A stretch of DNA of 64,000 bases from NCBI GenBank assembly GCA_035318505.1, contig DATHEQ010000351.1, positions 26,642 to 90,641 of the forward strand, given 5' to 3'. Position numbers and translations under genes: made by a program. Under the pieces are notes generated by a model. That model was not told the origin of the DNA. It was given only the letters and a program-made list of their open reading frames with translations, and did not search any database. This DNA is from DASWDH01 sp035318505 (GTDB lineage: Bacteria > Myxococcota_A > Polyangia > Polyangiales > Polyangiaceae). Shown one piece after another: positions 36,218-46,008 of this stretch. Position 1 is the first letter of the stretch, and every line of letters starts with the position of its first letter.

Positions 36218-36478
36218 TTACGGGCCGCGCTTGAAGGTGCTCTTGGCGTTGGCGGGGCGCGACGCTTTGTACTTGTCCCAACAGCTCGGGCACCGCCACT
36301 GCGCGGTGACAGCGCCGTTCGATCCGACCTGCCGTACCACGCGCCACCCGAAACGCATGCTCAGCAGGGTCGACGAATCTGAGTCCTCGTCGCTCGGGGG
36401 CGGCGTCGCGCCGCATCCGCAACAAGCCGGGTGTATTCGGATTTCCGTCATGGGAACGATGTGCGTGGCTTGGCACAC
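36218..36478 (-). CDS. Small Cys-rich (zinc-ribbon-like) hypothetical protein
   Basis: About 86 residues with two cysteine pairs, HPACCGCGATP and WRCPSCWDKYKASRP, spaced like a treble-clef/zinc-ribbon site. An internal ATG at 36451 gives a shorter form that still holds all cysteines. The GTG start has AGGA about 12 bases upstream, so the start is unsure. No family recognised. It sits just upstream of the PAS-GAF kinase on the same strand. Confidence 0.5.
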   Translation of the reverse strand: MCQATHIVPMTEIRIHPACCGCGATPPPSDEDSDSSTLLSMRFGWRVVRQVGSNGAVTAQWRCPSCWDKYKASRPANAKSTFKRGP

Positions 36479-36563
36479 CTAAACAACGGTTCCTAGCGGA
36501 TTTACTTGAGCTTGTGCTCATTTTCGCTTGCGCCCAATGGCCGAGTGGTCGACCGATCGCTGC

Positions 36564-37223
36564 ATGATCGAGATCTTTTTCGACTTCATCTCCCCGTACG
36601 CGTACCTCGGCTGCTCGCGCATCCGCGCGCTCGGAGAGCGCCTCGGACAGGACATCGAACCTCGGCCCTTGCTCTTTGCGGGCGTGCTCAACGCGCTCGG
36701 CACCAAAGGGCCGGCCGAGGTGCCGGCGCGCCGTGCCTATGTGGTGAAGAACGTCATCCGAATGGCGCACCGCGCCGGGGTGAAAATTGCACTACCACCA
36801 GCGCACCCCTTCAATCCCTTGCCGGCGCTCCGGGTCGCTGCGCTCGATGTCGATCGCGCGCTGCGCTGGCGGATCATCGACGCGCTCTTCGAAGCGACGT
36901 GGGCAGGTGGTGGCGGGATCGACGGCCCCGAAAGGGTGGCCGCGGTGCTCCGGCAATCGGGTATCGAGGAGGCGCCCCTCATGGCGCTGGCGAGCGCCCC
37001 CGAAGCGAAAGAGCGATTGCGCCGCAACACCGAAGAGGCGTTGGCGCGCGGCGCGTTCGGCGTCCCCACCATGTTCGTCAATGGAGAGATGTTCTTCGGC
37101 TTCGATTCATTTCCGGACATCGAAGCCTACGTACGCGGCGAGGATCCGGTCACCCAGCAGCTCGGCATCGTCGAGCAGTGGGCCAAGCTCCCCGTCGCGG
37201 CCGCGCGCCCCAAAGCTGGGTGA
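36564..37223 (+). CDS. 2-hydroxychromene-2-carboxylate isomerase / DsbA-like thioredoxin-fold protein
   Basis: About 219 residues starting IEIFFDFISPYAYLGCSRIR, the usual beginning of HCCA isomerase and kappa-class GST-like proteins. The Ser of FISPYAY is in the CxxC-replacing position and is the GSH-contacting residue in the family. FGVPTMFVNGEMFFGFDSFP near the C terminus is the cis-Pro motif and second hallmark. Relatives isomerise naphthalene-derived chromenes with glutathione, or act as glutathione-linked reductases. Upstream ATGs at 36537 and a TTG at 36528 are possible starts; 36564 fits the family length best. There are no ring-cleavage genes next to it. Confidence 0.85.
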   Translation: MIEIFFDFISPYAYLGCSRIRALGERLGQDIEPRPLLFAGVLNALGTKGPAEVPARRAYVVKNVIRMAHRAGVKIALPPAHPFNPLPALRVAALDVDRALRWRIIDALFEATWAGGGGIDGPERVAAVLRQSGIEEAPLMALASAPEAKERLRRNTEEALARGAFGVPTMFVNGEMFFGFDSFPDIEAYVRGEDPVTQQLGIVEQWAKLPVAAARPKAG

Positions 37224-37244
37224 GCATCGGGCACCGCGCGCCCG

Positions 37245-38314
37245 TCAGCGCGGCCAGAGCTCGGCGTGAGCGGCGGTGATGAGACCGGACAGTGAGAAGC
37301 TGTCGAAAAATTCGCGGCTGTCTTGGTCATCGCCCGCAAAACGCTCGCGCCAGGCGGCGACGTTCACGTTGGAGAGCACCGCCTTTTTCACGGCTTCGAG
37401 GTTGCGCGGTCCGCTGCCGGTGCGATGGATCTCCTGGTCGACCTGGATCACCACCACGCGCAAGAACTCGATCACCTGATCGAGATATGCTTTTCCGCGG
37501 AGCACCTTTCCGTGACCGGGAACGAGCCCATCGAATTCGAGACCCGCCATCTTCTCGAGCGTGGCGATGAGCTCGAGCGGGTATCCGCCGCCGAGATACG
37601 GCACGGGGTGGTCGAGCAAATCGCCGGCGACGAGGATCTTTTCACGTGGCAGGTACGCCACTGCGTCGCCCGCCGTGTTTCCGCGCCCGAGATGAAGAAT
37701 GCGCACGAGGCGGCCACCGAGATCGATGTCGAGCTCGCGCTCGAAGGCGACGGTCGGCACCATGTCGCGACGGGATGCCAATTCGCGAAACTCCCGCCCA
37801 CACCGGCTCGATTCCGGCGAGGGCCGTCTTGAATTCTGCAATTTCGCCGGCGGTCAGCGGCTTGCCGTCGGCGTCCTTGCCGGACTCGATGCGCTGCTTG
37901 AACGTCGTGGCGCGATCGGGAAATTTCGCGAACCACTGCGGATTGTAGCCATCGATCTGCTTTTGCGTTTTCGCGCTGAGCGACGATGCTGAGACCGGGG
38001 AAGGCGTCCTTGTAGACGCCGTTTCCCATGGTGTGGTCGTAATGCCAATGCGTATTGATGAGGTACCGAACGGGCTTGGTCGTCCATTTCTGAATCTGCG
38101 CGATGTCTTTTTTGGCGCTCGAAGGGAGATAACAAGAATCGACGACGAGCGCCTCGCGCTCCCCGACGATGACGGTGGTGTTCCCTTGGGGGAAGGTGTC
38201 TGGCGCGTCTTCGTGGCGAATGAGACCGAGCAGCATCGCGCGAAGCGGGCCCCTCGGCTTGCGATGACCGAAACCACGACGCTCGAACCGCTGGACCGTT
38301 TTCCTCGACGCCAT
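37245..38314 (-). pseudogene. MBL-fold hydrolase with two frameshifts
   Basis: One MBL-fold protein is spread over three frames. Frame one (from ATG 38314, GGAGG six bases upstream) encodes LINTHWHYDHTMGNGVYKDA and ends near ENAK. Frame two (around 37965 to about 37795) continues QIDGYNPQWFAKFPDRATTF through FKTALAGIEPVWAG. Frame three (about 37795 to 37245) continues EFRELASRRDMVPTVAFERE, then HLGRGNTAGDAVAYLPREKI and LVAGDLLDHPVPYL to the end. So the reading frame breaks at about 37961-37971 and 37788-37800. The joined protein would be about 355 residues with the HxHxDH motif (HWHYDH) and later metal ligands intact. Either a fresh pseudogene or two sequencing or assembly errors. Confidence 0.82.
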
Positions 38315-38401
38315 GGTCATCCTCCATGCCGCCCCGGCGAGTCGGGGCGCGACGCACGTCTCTACGTCGCCGGCCGCCGCCCGTTTCGCTAAAAGCCGCC
38401 G

Positions 38402-40021
38402 TTAGGCGACGATCGGCGCCTCGCGCCCCGTCTCCTCGACGTATTCGGCGTAACCACCGCCGTACATGTGGATTCCTTCCGGCGTCAGCTCGAGCACCCG
38501 GTTGGAAACCGCGCGCAAGAAGTGCCGGTCGTGCGAAACGAACAGCATCGTCCCTTCGTAGCCGGAGAGCGCGTCGAGCAGCACCTCTTTGGTGCCGAGG
38601 TCGAGGTGGTTGGTCGGTTCGTCCAGCACCAGAAAATTCGGCGGGTCGTAGAGCATCTCCGCCAAAACGAGCCGCGCTTTCTCGCCGCCAGAAAGGATGC
38701 GGCAGGGTTTTTCGACGTCATCGCCCGAAAATCCGAAGGCGCCCGCCAAAGTTCGGAGCGAGCCGATGCTCGCCTTGGGGAATTTGCCGATCAACGCCTC
38801 CCACACGGATTGTGACGGATCGAGGACCTCCATCGTGTGCTGCGCGAAATAGCCGAGCTTGACGCTGGCACCGAGCAGCGCGCGACCGCTGTCGGGCGCG
38901 GTCGCCCCCGCCACCAGCTTGAGGAGGGTGGATTTGCCCGCTCCGTTGACGCCCATCACGCACCACCGCTCGCCACGACGCACGAGGAGGTCGAGACCGC
39001 TGTAGATCGTTTTGGTGCCGTACGCCTTGTCGATCGCTTCGAGCTTGGCAACGTCGTCGCCCGATCGCGGCGCGGCGGGAAATGCAAAGCGCACACGCTT
39101 GCGCTGTTTGGGGGGCTCGACGCGTTCGATTTTTTCTAGCTTCTTGACGCGCGATTGCACTTGGGCGGCGTGGCTCGCGCGCGCCTTGAAGCGGGCGATG
39201 AAGGCCTCTTCCTTGGCGAGCATCGCCTGTTGCCGATCGAACTCGCTCGCCGCCTGCGCCTCGAGGAGGGCGCGCTGCTTTTCGTAAAAGTCGTAGTCTC
39301 CGGAGAAGACGCGCACCTCGCCGCCGTCGATCTCGATGATCTTGGACACGACGCGGTTCATGAACTCGCGATCGTGCGACGTCATGATGAGAGCTCCGTC
39401 GTAATCTTTCAGAAACTGCTCGAGCCAGAGAATGGATTCGATATCGAGATGGTTGGTCGGCTCGTCGAGCAGCATGGCGTCGGGCTTCATCAAGAGGATG
39501 CGCGCCAGCGCGACGCGCATTTTCCATCCGCCCGACAGCGCCCCTACGTCCCCATCCACGATCTCCGGCGCAAAGCCGAGCCCCGCCAAAATCTCGCGCG
39601 CTCTTGCGTCGAGCGCATAACCGCCGAGCTCCTCGAAACGGGACTGAACGTGGCCGAACTCCTCGACGAGCGCGTCCATGCGGTCGGCCGAGGCCGGGTC
39701 GGCGAGCGCCGCTTCGAGCTGGCGCAGGCGCGTCGCAACTTCCGAAACCGGTCCCGCGCCGTCCATCGTCGCGGCGACCACCGTGGTCCCCGTCATATTG
39801 CCGACGTCTTGACTCAAATAGCCGACGCTCTTGCCGCGATCGACCACCACTTGACCGATGTCCGGCTCTTCTTCCCCGACGATCATGCGAAAGATGGTCG
39901 ATTTCCCAGCCCCATTGGGCCCGATGAGTCCGACCTTCTCGCCGCGAAAAACGTCACAGGTGGCGTCGAGAAAAAGGATCTGCCGGCCGTGTTGCTTGGA
40001 AATGCCCTGGATACGAATCAC
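38402..40021 (-). CDS. ABC-F family ATPase (EttA/Uup/YbiT-like)
   Basis: A 539-residue soluble protein with two ABC domains and no membrane part. Domain 1 has GPNGAGKSTIF, signature LSGGWKMRVALA and MLLDEPTNHLD; domain 2 has GVNGAGKSTLL, LSGGEKARLVLA and FLVLDEPTNHLD. Between them lies a Lys/Arg-rich P-site-tRNA-interaction-motif linker (RFKARASHAAQVQSRVKKLE, about residue 260-300). The family binds the ribosome E site and tunes translation, sometimes giving antibiotic resistance. The GTG start at 40021 lacks a good ribosome binding site. Standalone gene. Confidence 0.95.
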   Translation of the reverse strand: MIRIQGISKQHGRQILFLDATCDVFRGEKVGLIGPNGAGKSTIFRMIVGEEEPDIGQVVVDRGKSVGYLSQDVGNMTGTTVVAATMDGAGPVSEVATRLRQLEAALADPASADRMDALVEEFGHVQSRFEELGGYALDARAREILAGLGFAPEIVDGDVGALSGGWKMRVALARILLMKPDAMLLDEPTNHLDIESILWLEQFLKDYDGALIMTSHDREFMNRVVSKIIEIDGGEVRVFSGDYDFYEKQRALLEAQAASEFDRQQAMLAKEEAFIARFKARASHAAQVQSRVKKLEKIERVEPPKQRKRVRFAFPAAPRSGDDVAKLEAIDKAYGTKTIYSGLDLLVRRGERWCVMGVNGAGKSTLLKLVAGATAPDSGRALLGASVKLGYFAQHTMEVLDPSQSVWEALIGKFPKASIGSLRTLAGAFGFSGDDVEKPCRILSGGEKARLVLAEMLYDPPNFLVLDEPTNHLDLGTKEVLLDALSGYEGTMLFVSHDRHFLRAVSNRVLELTPEGIHMYGGGYAEYVEETGREAPIVA

Positions 40022-40104
40022 GGCGGGGGGTTAGCACGGCGAACGATGGGGCGCTTGCGCCGGCTTCCCCACCGGCGTGATGCGTTGCCTGCAAATGCGC
40101 CGTC

Positions 40105-42948
40105 TCAGGGTCGCGGCATGAGGAGCATCCGATCGTTGCCGGAGTCGAGCACGTACAGCAGCGTCCCGTTCGACAACATTCCGCTCGGTCCTTGCAACGT
40201 GCGCACGGAGAGGCCGCCGTTGTTGGCGAGGCCGACGTCCATGTTGGGCTGTCCGATGACACCGTCGGCCGCCACCTGGTTCAGCGCGGGGATCGCGTTC
40301 CAATAAAGGATGCGGTTACTGCCTGCATCCGACACGTAGAGTCGGCCGCTCGCGTCGACGTGAATGGCGTTGGGGTTGGTCACCGTCTTCGAGCTCGGCG
40401 TCACCGCGGCGGCGGCGGTCACCATATCGGGTTGACCGAGAACGAGGTCGGCCGCCTTGCCGTGCGTGGCGGGAATCGTGTTCCAGATGAGCACCCGGTT
40501 GTTGCCGCTGTCCGTTACGAACAGCTTTCCTCCGCTCGCATAGACCAACGTGGGTCGGCTGAGGCTCGAGGCGCTGATGCCGCCGTTGTTCACCGCGTTC
40601 GACGTCAAATTGGGCTGCCCCAGCGCGATATCGGCAGGCTTGCCGTTCATGTCGGGTATTGCGTTCCAGATGAGCACCCGGTTGTTGCCCGTATCGGCGA
40701 CGAAGACGTGCGTGCCGTCGGTATGCGGTGTCGCGCGCCCCAATAGGCTGCTGCCCGAAACGCCGCCGGTATTCTGCGTCGACGTCACCAAATCGGGTTG
40801 GCCGAGCGCGATGTCCGCCGGTTGCTGGGTCAGCATGGGGAGCGTATGCCACTGGGTCGTGCGGTTCGCGCACTGCTCGCCGACGAGCAAACGCGTTCCG
40901 TCACTATGCACACCGCTCGGCGCGCAGATGCTACTCGCGGTGGTCGTGCCGCCAAACTGACCATAAGAGGTGAAGTTCGGTTGCCCGAGTACGATGCTCG
41001 GCACGTCGAGGCGGGACGTCGGAGGCGTGTTCCAGATCAACACGCGCGCCGCGCCGTCGGCGATGCCGAATCGGGTGCCCAGCATGGTGACGCCCGAAGG
41101 TGACGAAAGCGATGATGCCGAGATCGGTCCTCCGTTGTTGAGACGACCCGAGACCATGTCCGGCTGACCGAGCACGACGGCCGCCGGCGCGCCGGTCGCG
41201 GTGGGGACGGTCGGATAGATGAGGATGCGATTGTTGAATCGGTCTGTAATGGCGAGGCGCGTGCCGTCACCGCCGACGCCCGACGGGTTGGTCATGCTCG
41301 ACGCGCTGATTCCACCGGCATTCGACGTGTTTCCGCTCACGCTCGCCTGACCAAGGATGAAATTGGCCGACTGCCCATTGGTGGTGATCGGCATGTTCCA
41401 GACCGCAACTCGGAAGTTCAGGTCGTCGGCCACCGCAACGATGTTGCCATTGGCGTAGCCCGCGATCGGTCCATCGAGACCTGCGAGGCCGACGGGGCCA
41501 TTGGCGTTCGGCGCATTCAGCGCCATGCTCGATTGTCCGAGCACCAAATCGGCCGGTGCCTTGTTGATGGTCGGCAGCGTGTTCCAAATGAGCACGCGGT
41601 GGTTGGCGTGATCGGGCAGAAAAACACGCGTACCATCGGACCAGCCGCACATGGGGTCCGCGATGCTGCTCTCGCTGACGCCGCCGTTGTTGATCGTGGT
41701 CGACGTCATGTCGGGCTGTCCGAGCACGATGTCGGCAGGGGCACGGGGTTGCGTGGGAATGGCGTTCCACACGAGAACGCGCGCGTTGACGCGGTCGGAC
41801 ACGAACAGCTTACTGCCGCCGAGCCATACGCAAGGCTCGTCCATGCTGATCGCGCTGACGCCCCCGGTGTTGGTCGTGCCCGTCGTAAAATCCGGTTGTC
41901 CGAGGACGAGATCCGCAGCCTGGTTGTTCGTGGTGGGGAACGTATTCCAGATGAGCACGCGGTGATTGAAGCGGTCGCCGACGACGAGATGCGTGCCGTC
42001 GGAGGCGACGTTGTTCGAGCCGTTGAAATTGCGCGCGCTGATCCCGCCGTAGTTCGGGGCAAACGTAGTGAAGTCCGGTTGCCCGAGCACGATGTCGGCT
42101 TGTTTGTCGTTGGTCGTCGGGACCGTATTCCAAATGAGCACGCGGTTGTTGTTCTGATCCGCGACGATGAGCTTCGTTCCGACGAAAAGCACGCTATTGG
42201 GAAGAGCTAGCCCGAGGCGCATACCTTCGTTGGTATTCGCATTGGGCTGACCCAATATCACCGCCCCTACCGTGAAACGGAACTTGTCGTTCGTGGCCGC
42301 GGTGCGCAGCGTGCCCGCCGCTGCGACTACGCTGGCGCGGTACTGCGAACCTTCGCTGAGGGTGCAGGTCGAAAACGACGCGCTGGTGGCGGTGGCCGCC
42401 TGCTGCTGCGTAGCGCATTTGACGGTCGTGCCGTCGTCTTCATAGACGGTGATCTCGTACGCCTGGGCGCCGGTGCTCGCCTGCCACTGCACGGTGGGGT
42501 TCGGTGTTCCGGTGAGCCACGCGTCGGGCGTGCTGTCGACAGGGCCGACCACACCGACGATGGTGAACGCCGTCGGCGGGGTCGGCGGCACATCGACGAC
42601 CGCGTCCTCGGGGGCGCCGCCCTCCGCATCGGGATTGGCGTCATTGCCCATGGGGACATCGATCGTCGTGCGATCGCTGGTGGGCTCGGCGGTCGCGTCG
42701 CGCGTGTCCGGCGCCGTAGTCGAGTCGGGGGCGTCGGAACGGGTATCGCGCGCGCCGCTATCCGTGCTCACGTCGCTGCGAGCAGCGTCCATACGGGGGG
42801 CGTTATCGACAGGGGTATCGGCTGCAGCATCGGGCGTTGGCGTCGTGCCGCCGCCGTCGTCGTCAGAGCCGCACGCAGCTGCAAAACACAGAAAAGCAAG
42901 GGTGACCCACCCGCCGCGCAATTGAAAACGGCTCGTCTCGTTTTTCAT
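40105..42948 (-). CDS. Large lipoprotein with 12-repeat NHL-like beta-propeller
   Basis: A 947-residue lipoprotein. The signal is near residues 12-27 (GGWVTLAFLCFAAAC, lipobox AAAC). A long Asp/Thr/Ala spacer (about 28-125) is followed by a fibronectin-III-like segment (PNPTVQWQASTGAQAYEITV). From about residue 230 to the end there are 12 repeats of about 56 residues, each starting with a form of (V/I)LGQP(D/N) and containing RVLIWNTIPTTNGQAADLV-type strands and NNGGISASS. This is a two-propeller size (NHL/YVTN-like). Likely a surface protein that binds partners or sugars; no enzyme motif. DNA of the repeats is diverged enough to be read in one frame without gaps. Confidence 0.88.
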   Translation of the reverse strand: MKNETSRFQLRGGWVTLAFLCFAAACGSDDDGGGTTPTPDAAADTPVDNAPRMDAARSDVSTDSGARDTRSDAPDSTTAPDTRDATAEPTSDRTTIDVPMGNDANPDAEGGAPEDAVVDVPPTPPTAFTIVGVVGPVDSTPDAWLTGTPNPTVQWQASTGAQAYEITVYEDDGTTVKCATQQQAATATSASFSTCTLSEGSQYRASVVAAAGTLRTAATNDKFRFTVGAVILGQPNANTNEGMRLGLALPNSVLFVGTKLIVADQNNNRVLIWNTVPTTNDKQADIVLGQPDFTTFAPNYGGISARNFNGSNNVASDGTHLVVGDRFNHRVLIWNTFPTTNNQAADLVLGQPDFTTGTTNTGGVSAISMDEPCVWLGGSKLFVSDRVNARVLVWNAIPTQPRAPADIVLGQPDMTSTTINNGGVSESSIADPMCGWSDGTRVFLPDHANHRVLIWNTLPTINKAPADLVLGQSSMALNAPNANGPVGLAGLDGPIAGYANGNIVAVADDLNFRVAVWNMPITTNGQSANFILGQASVSGNTSNAGGISASSMTNPSGVGGDGTRLAITDRFNNRILIYPTVPTATGAPAAVVLGQPDMVSGRLNNGGPISASSLSSPSGVTMLGTRFGIADGAARVLIWNTPPTSRLDVPSIVLGQPNFTSYGQFGGTTTASSICAPSGVHSDGTRLLVGEQCANRTTQWHTLPMLTQQPADIALGQPDLVTSTQNTGGVSGSSLLGRATPHTDGTHVFVADTGNNRVLIWNAIPDMNGKPADIALGQPNLTSNAVNNGGISASSLSRPTLVYASGGKLFVTDSGNNRVLIWNTIPATHGKAADLVLGQPDMVTAAAAVTPSSKTVTNPNAIHVDASGRLYVSDAGSNRILYWNAIPALNQVAADGVIGQPNMDVGLANNGGLSVRTLQGPSGMLSNGTLLYVLDSGNDRMLLMPRP

Positions 42949-43213
42949 GGGGCGCGACTATCGCCGAGCACCTACGATCCGTCAATTCGGCCTCCGACGT
43001 TGGCTCGATGGAGGGGGGACTCTTACATAAGCGGATCGTCGGTACTCGGCAGGTCCATCTAGTTAAGGAGCATCGGCGTATCCAACGCGTTGTTGGCTTG
43101 GATACTCTCGCGGCGAGAGAAGTCGTGCGCCACCGCGCTCCGGGTCACCTTGGCGTCATTGGCGCGGGAACTTTGACGGTGACCGACTGTCCCTTTCTCC
43201 ACGGAGGTCTCCC

Positions 43214-44866
43214 ATGCTTGGCTCGCCCGGCGCCCTGATCCCGGACCTGCTCCATCCGGCGCCGATCCAGCGCATTGACGTCGAAGTCACCAAGGTCGCG
43301 ATGACCTTCGCCTTTGCGAGCGGTGTCGCCGGCGGGCTCTTCGCGGATGCCCTCGCTAAAGCGACGATGGCACCGTCCACCTGGGAGCCCTCGGTCTACG
43401 CGGGCGACCTTTTCTTGCACGACTTCGTGGCGCGCTGTTTTCAATTTCGCATTCGCGGCAGAGAAGCCGCGCTTTCGACTACGCAGCTCGTCAGGCTCCT
43501 CGAGCGCCCTCCGGCCGATCCGGCGGTCGTCGAGCATCGACGCGCGATCACCGCCGAGCTGGCCTCGTCGCCCGACCTGCGCAGCGAGCTCGAAACACTT
43601 TACTTGGAGGTTTGCAAATTCCGCGCGCTCATGGAGGGCGCGAACGCGGGACGAAAATGGGACTCCAATCGCCGCCAACTCGACATCCTCGTCGTCGCCA
43701 AGGAAATCATCGATCGCATGGCGAAAGGCTTCGCCACGGCGCGCTCCGGGCTCTCGATTCTGCGCGCCTTCGGCGAGAAGGTGCAAAAGGGCGAGCCCTA
43801 TCGTTCTCTGTCCGATCTCTTGCGCTACGAGGAACACCTCGCCACGGTCAGTCTCAAGGTCCGCGTCGGTGCCGACGGCCGCATTCAAGCTTTCGACATC
43901 CAGTCCGTGCAAGAGAACGAATCGAATCCCTTCGTCACCTCGCCCGTCCGTCGTTGGCTCGCCCGCATCGAGCTCTTTCTGCGCGGCTACAAGTTTGGCG
44001 AAGGGGAGATCATGGCGCGTCTCATCGACGCCGTATTCGAAGGTCTCGAGGACGATTTCGTCTGTTTCGTACAACTGCTGGTCGACATCGAGTTTTACCT
44101 CGGTGCGCTGGGGTTTCGCGACATGGCCCACGCCGCGGGACTCGCGGTGTGTTTGCCTGAGTTCGTCACGGCTGGCGAAGCGCGCGCGCTGACGGCGCTC
44201 TTCAATCCGCTGCTCCTCGTCCATGGCGGCAACGCCGTGCCGTGCACCATCGTCACCGACAGGCACGCCAGCACGGTGCTCGTCACAGGGCCGAACTCGG
44301 GCGGCAAGACCCGCCTTTTACAGGCCATTGGGATTGCGCAGATCCTGGGACAATCGGGTCTCCTCGTGCCCGCGCAGTCGGCGCGCCTCGCGCTAGCGCC
44401 CGGTCTCGTGGTGTCGCTGATCCAAGAGACCAAAGCCGATCAGACCGAAGGGCGACTCGGCGTCGAGCTCATTCGCATCCGCGCGCTTTTCGAGCGCTTG
44501 CCCCCTGGCGCCATGGTGATCCTGGACGAGCTCTGCTCGGGCACCAATCCTTCGGAAGGCGAAGAGATCTTCGAGCTGGTCGTCAAGATGCTGACCCGCC
44601 TGAAACCCCAGGCTTTCATCACCACGCATTTTCTGGCGTTCGCGGCGCGCCTCGAGAAAGAGCGCAAGATCGCCGACCTGCGCTTTCTGCAAGTCGAGCT
44701 CGGCCCGGACGAGCGACCGACTTACCAGTTTGCCCCGGGCGTCGCGCGTACATCGCTGGCCGGCCAGGCGGCGGCACGGCTCGGTGTCACGGGCGATCAA
44801 CTTCTCTCCTTGGTCGAACGCAACATTGCCCACATGCAAAGCGCGATGCAGAACGGACGCCGGTAA
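43214..44866 (+). CDS. MutS-family ATPase lacking the mismatch-recognition domain
   Basis: A 550-residue protein starting at ATG 43214 with a strong GGAGG six bases upstream. The C-terminal half is a MutS ATPase: Walker A TGPNSGGKTRLL (residues about 359-366), Walker B and signature region VILDELCSGTNPSEGEEIFE, and the His switch in FITTHFLAFAARLE. The N-terminal half is helical, like MutS core/lever domains (LETLYLEVCKFRALMEGANA). The N-terminal mismatch-binding domain I (with its Phe-x-Glu) is absent, and no Smr nuclease domain follows. Such MutS-related proteins are not general mismatch repair; some act in recombination or on stalled ribosomes. Its neighbour at 44872 starts 5 bp after its stop. 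Confidence 0.88.
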   Translation: MLGSPGALIPDLLHPAPIQRIDVEVTKVAMTFAFASGVAGGLFADALAKATMAPSTWEPSVYAGDLFLHDFVARCFQFRIRGREAALSTTQLVRLLERPPADPAVVEHRRAITAELASSPDLRSELETLYLEVCKFRALMEGANAGRKWDSNRRQLDILVVAKEIIDRMAKGFATARSGLSILRAFGEKVQKGEPYRSLSDLLRYEEHLATVSLKVRVGADGRIQAFDIQSVQENESNPFVTSPVRRWLARIELFLRGYKFGEGEIMARLIDAVFEGLEDDFVCFVQLLVDIEFYLGALGFRDMAHAAGLAVCLPEFVTAGEARALTALFNPLLLVHGGNAVPCTIVTDRHASTVLVTGPNSGGKTRLLQAIGIAQILGQSGLLVPAQSARLALAPGLVVSLIQETKADQTEGRLGVELIRIRALFERLPPGAMVILDELCSGTNPSEGEEIFELVVKMLTRLKPQAFITTHFLAFAARLEKERKIADLRFLQVELGPDERPTYQFAPGVARTSLAGQAAARLGVTGDQLLSLVERNIAHMQSAMQNGRR

Positions 44867-44871
44867 CGTTC

Positions 44872-45843
44872 GTGGGCACGTTTCTCGCAACCCGCAAGAT
44901 GGACCCGGCGCTCGTTCGGCGTATCGAACGGAGCGTCGGCGCAGGTGCGCTGCCCGCGCGCGCCAAGCGCGTCACGGCCCACCTTCGAACTTCGCTGCTT
45001 CGCTTCTCCATCGCCATCGGAGTGACGGCGCTGGCAAGCACGGCGTTCCTATCGCGCCGCCGCTATCAGCACGAGGTAAGCCGAGCGCGCGCAGCGCTTC
45101 TCGACGCCGTCCACGCCAACAGCGCCCTCGTAACCGCCGAGGAGCGGAGCTTCATGACGCGCGTGGAGCCGTGGCTACGCGGTCTCGCGGCATCCTACGA
45201 AGGTGACGTCATTGCCGACGAGCTCCGTCCCCTAAAAGCGCTCGACGCCGCCCTCGCGCGCTCCTCCGTCTATGTGCGCGGCCCGGTCTCCGCTTTCGGA
45301 CGCTCGACGACGATCGCCGAAGCAGCGTCAGCTTCGACGCGCGACTCTTTTCTTTTGTGTCTGCTCGATCCTCCCGCTTCTCGCGGCGAGAAAGTCGTCC
45401 TCTCCAAAGTGCGCGCCGTGTACAAGGGCGGGGCCAACACGAGTGAACACGCACGGCGTCTGCATGAGGCGGCGGCAGGTTTGCGACAAATTCTTTCTCC
45501 CTGGGAAGAGCGCGTCGAGAGTGCGCGTGAGCTGCGCGAGCTCGATCACCTGCAAGGCGAGCTCGCCAAGATCCCCGTCGCCGAAACGAAACGAGCGGCG
45601 CAGGCCGAGCTCCTCATCGCGGCGATGGACGAACCCGACGAAGCGGGACCCGCCGATCTCGACGGCGAGCGCGCTCACCAAGTGCGCGTCGCGGTGATCG
45701 ACTTGCGCGGCTCCCAAGTGCTCGTCCGCGTGCGCCAGCGGGTCGATCCCAGTTGGCTGGCGACGACGACCCGCTCCAATTTCGCGAGCGTGATCGACGG
45801 CTGTGCGCTAGCGCTGGATGTGCGCGCTCTCGTCGCGCGCTAG
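44872..45843 (+). CDS. Hypothetical single-pass membrane protein, partner of MutS-like ATPase
   Basis: About 323 residues (GTG 44872; ATG 44899 is an alternative). One membrane segment near residues 44-62 (LLRFSIAIGVTALASTAFLS) is followed by a basic RRRYQHEVSRARAALL and a helical, Glu/Arg-rich body with two coiled-coil-prone parts (GLRQILSPWEERVESARELR; ELAKIPVAETKRAAQ). The C-terminal 60 residues include RVAVIDLRGSQVLVRVRQRV, a beta-rich piece. I do not recognise a family. The 5-bp gap to the MutS-core gene points to co-expression. Confidence 0.75.
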   Translation: MGTFLATRKMDPALVRRIERSVGAGALPARAKRVTAHLRTSLLRFSIAIGVTALASTAFLSRRRYQHEVSRARAALLDAVHANSALVTAEERSFMTRVEPWLRGLAASYEGDVIADELRPLKALDAALARSSVYVRGPVSAFGRSTTIAEAASASTRDSFLLCLLDPPASRGEKVVLSKVRAVYKGGANTSEHARRLHEAAAGLRQILSPWEERVESARELRELDHLQGELAKIPVAETKRAAQAELLIAAMDEPDEAGPADLDGERAHQVRVAVIDLRGSQVLVRVRQRVDPSWLATTTRSNFASVIDGCALALDVRALVAR

Positions 45844-46008
45844 CAACTGCGTCTTATGTCCTCTGGCGTCGAGATCCGCTGAGACAAGAGCATCCCCCGG
45901 CTCACAGCGCTTTCACGTTGGCGATAATCGGCAATCGGCTCGAAATCACGGCGCCGAACGCGGGGTAGAAGGAAACCGGCGGGCCGTGTTAAAACGGCAC
46001 CCGCCAAC

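Noticed and set aside
36212..36225. Inverted repeat GCCCG/CGGGC next to the PAS-GAF kinase start
   Set aside because: Only a 5-bp stem with a short loop; expected by chance in such GC-rich DNA.
43145..44266. 373-codon minus-strand frame opposite the MutS-core gene
   Set aside because: Antisense to a gene with Walker A/B motifs and a strong ribosome binding site.
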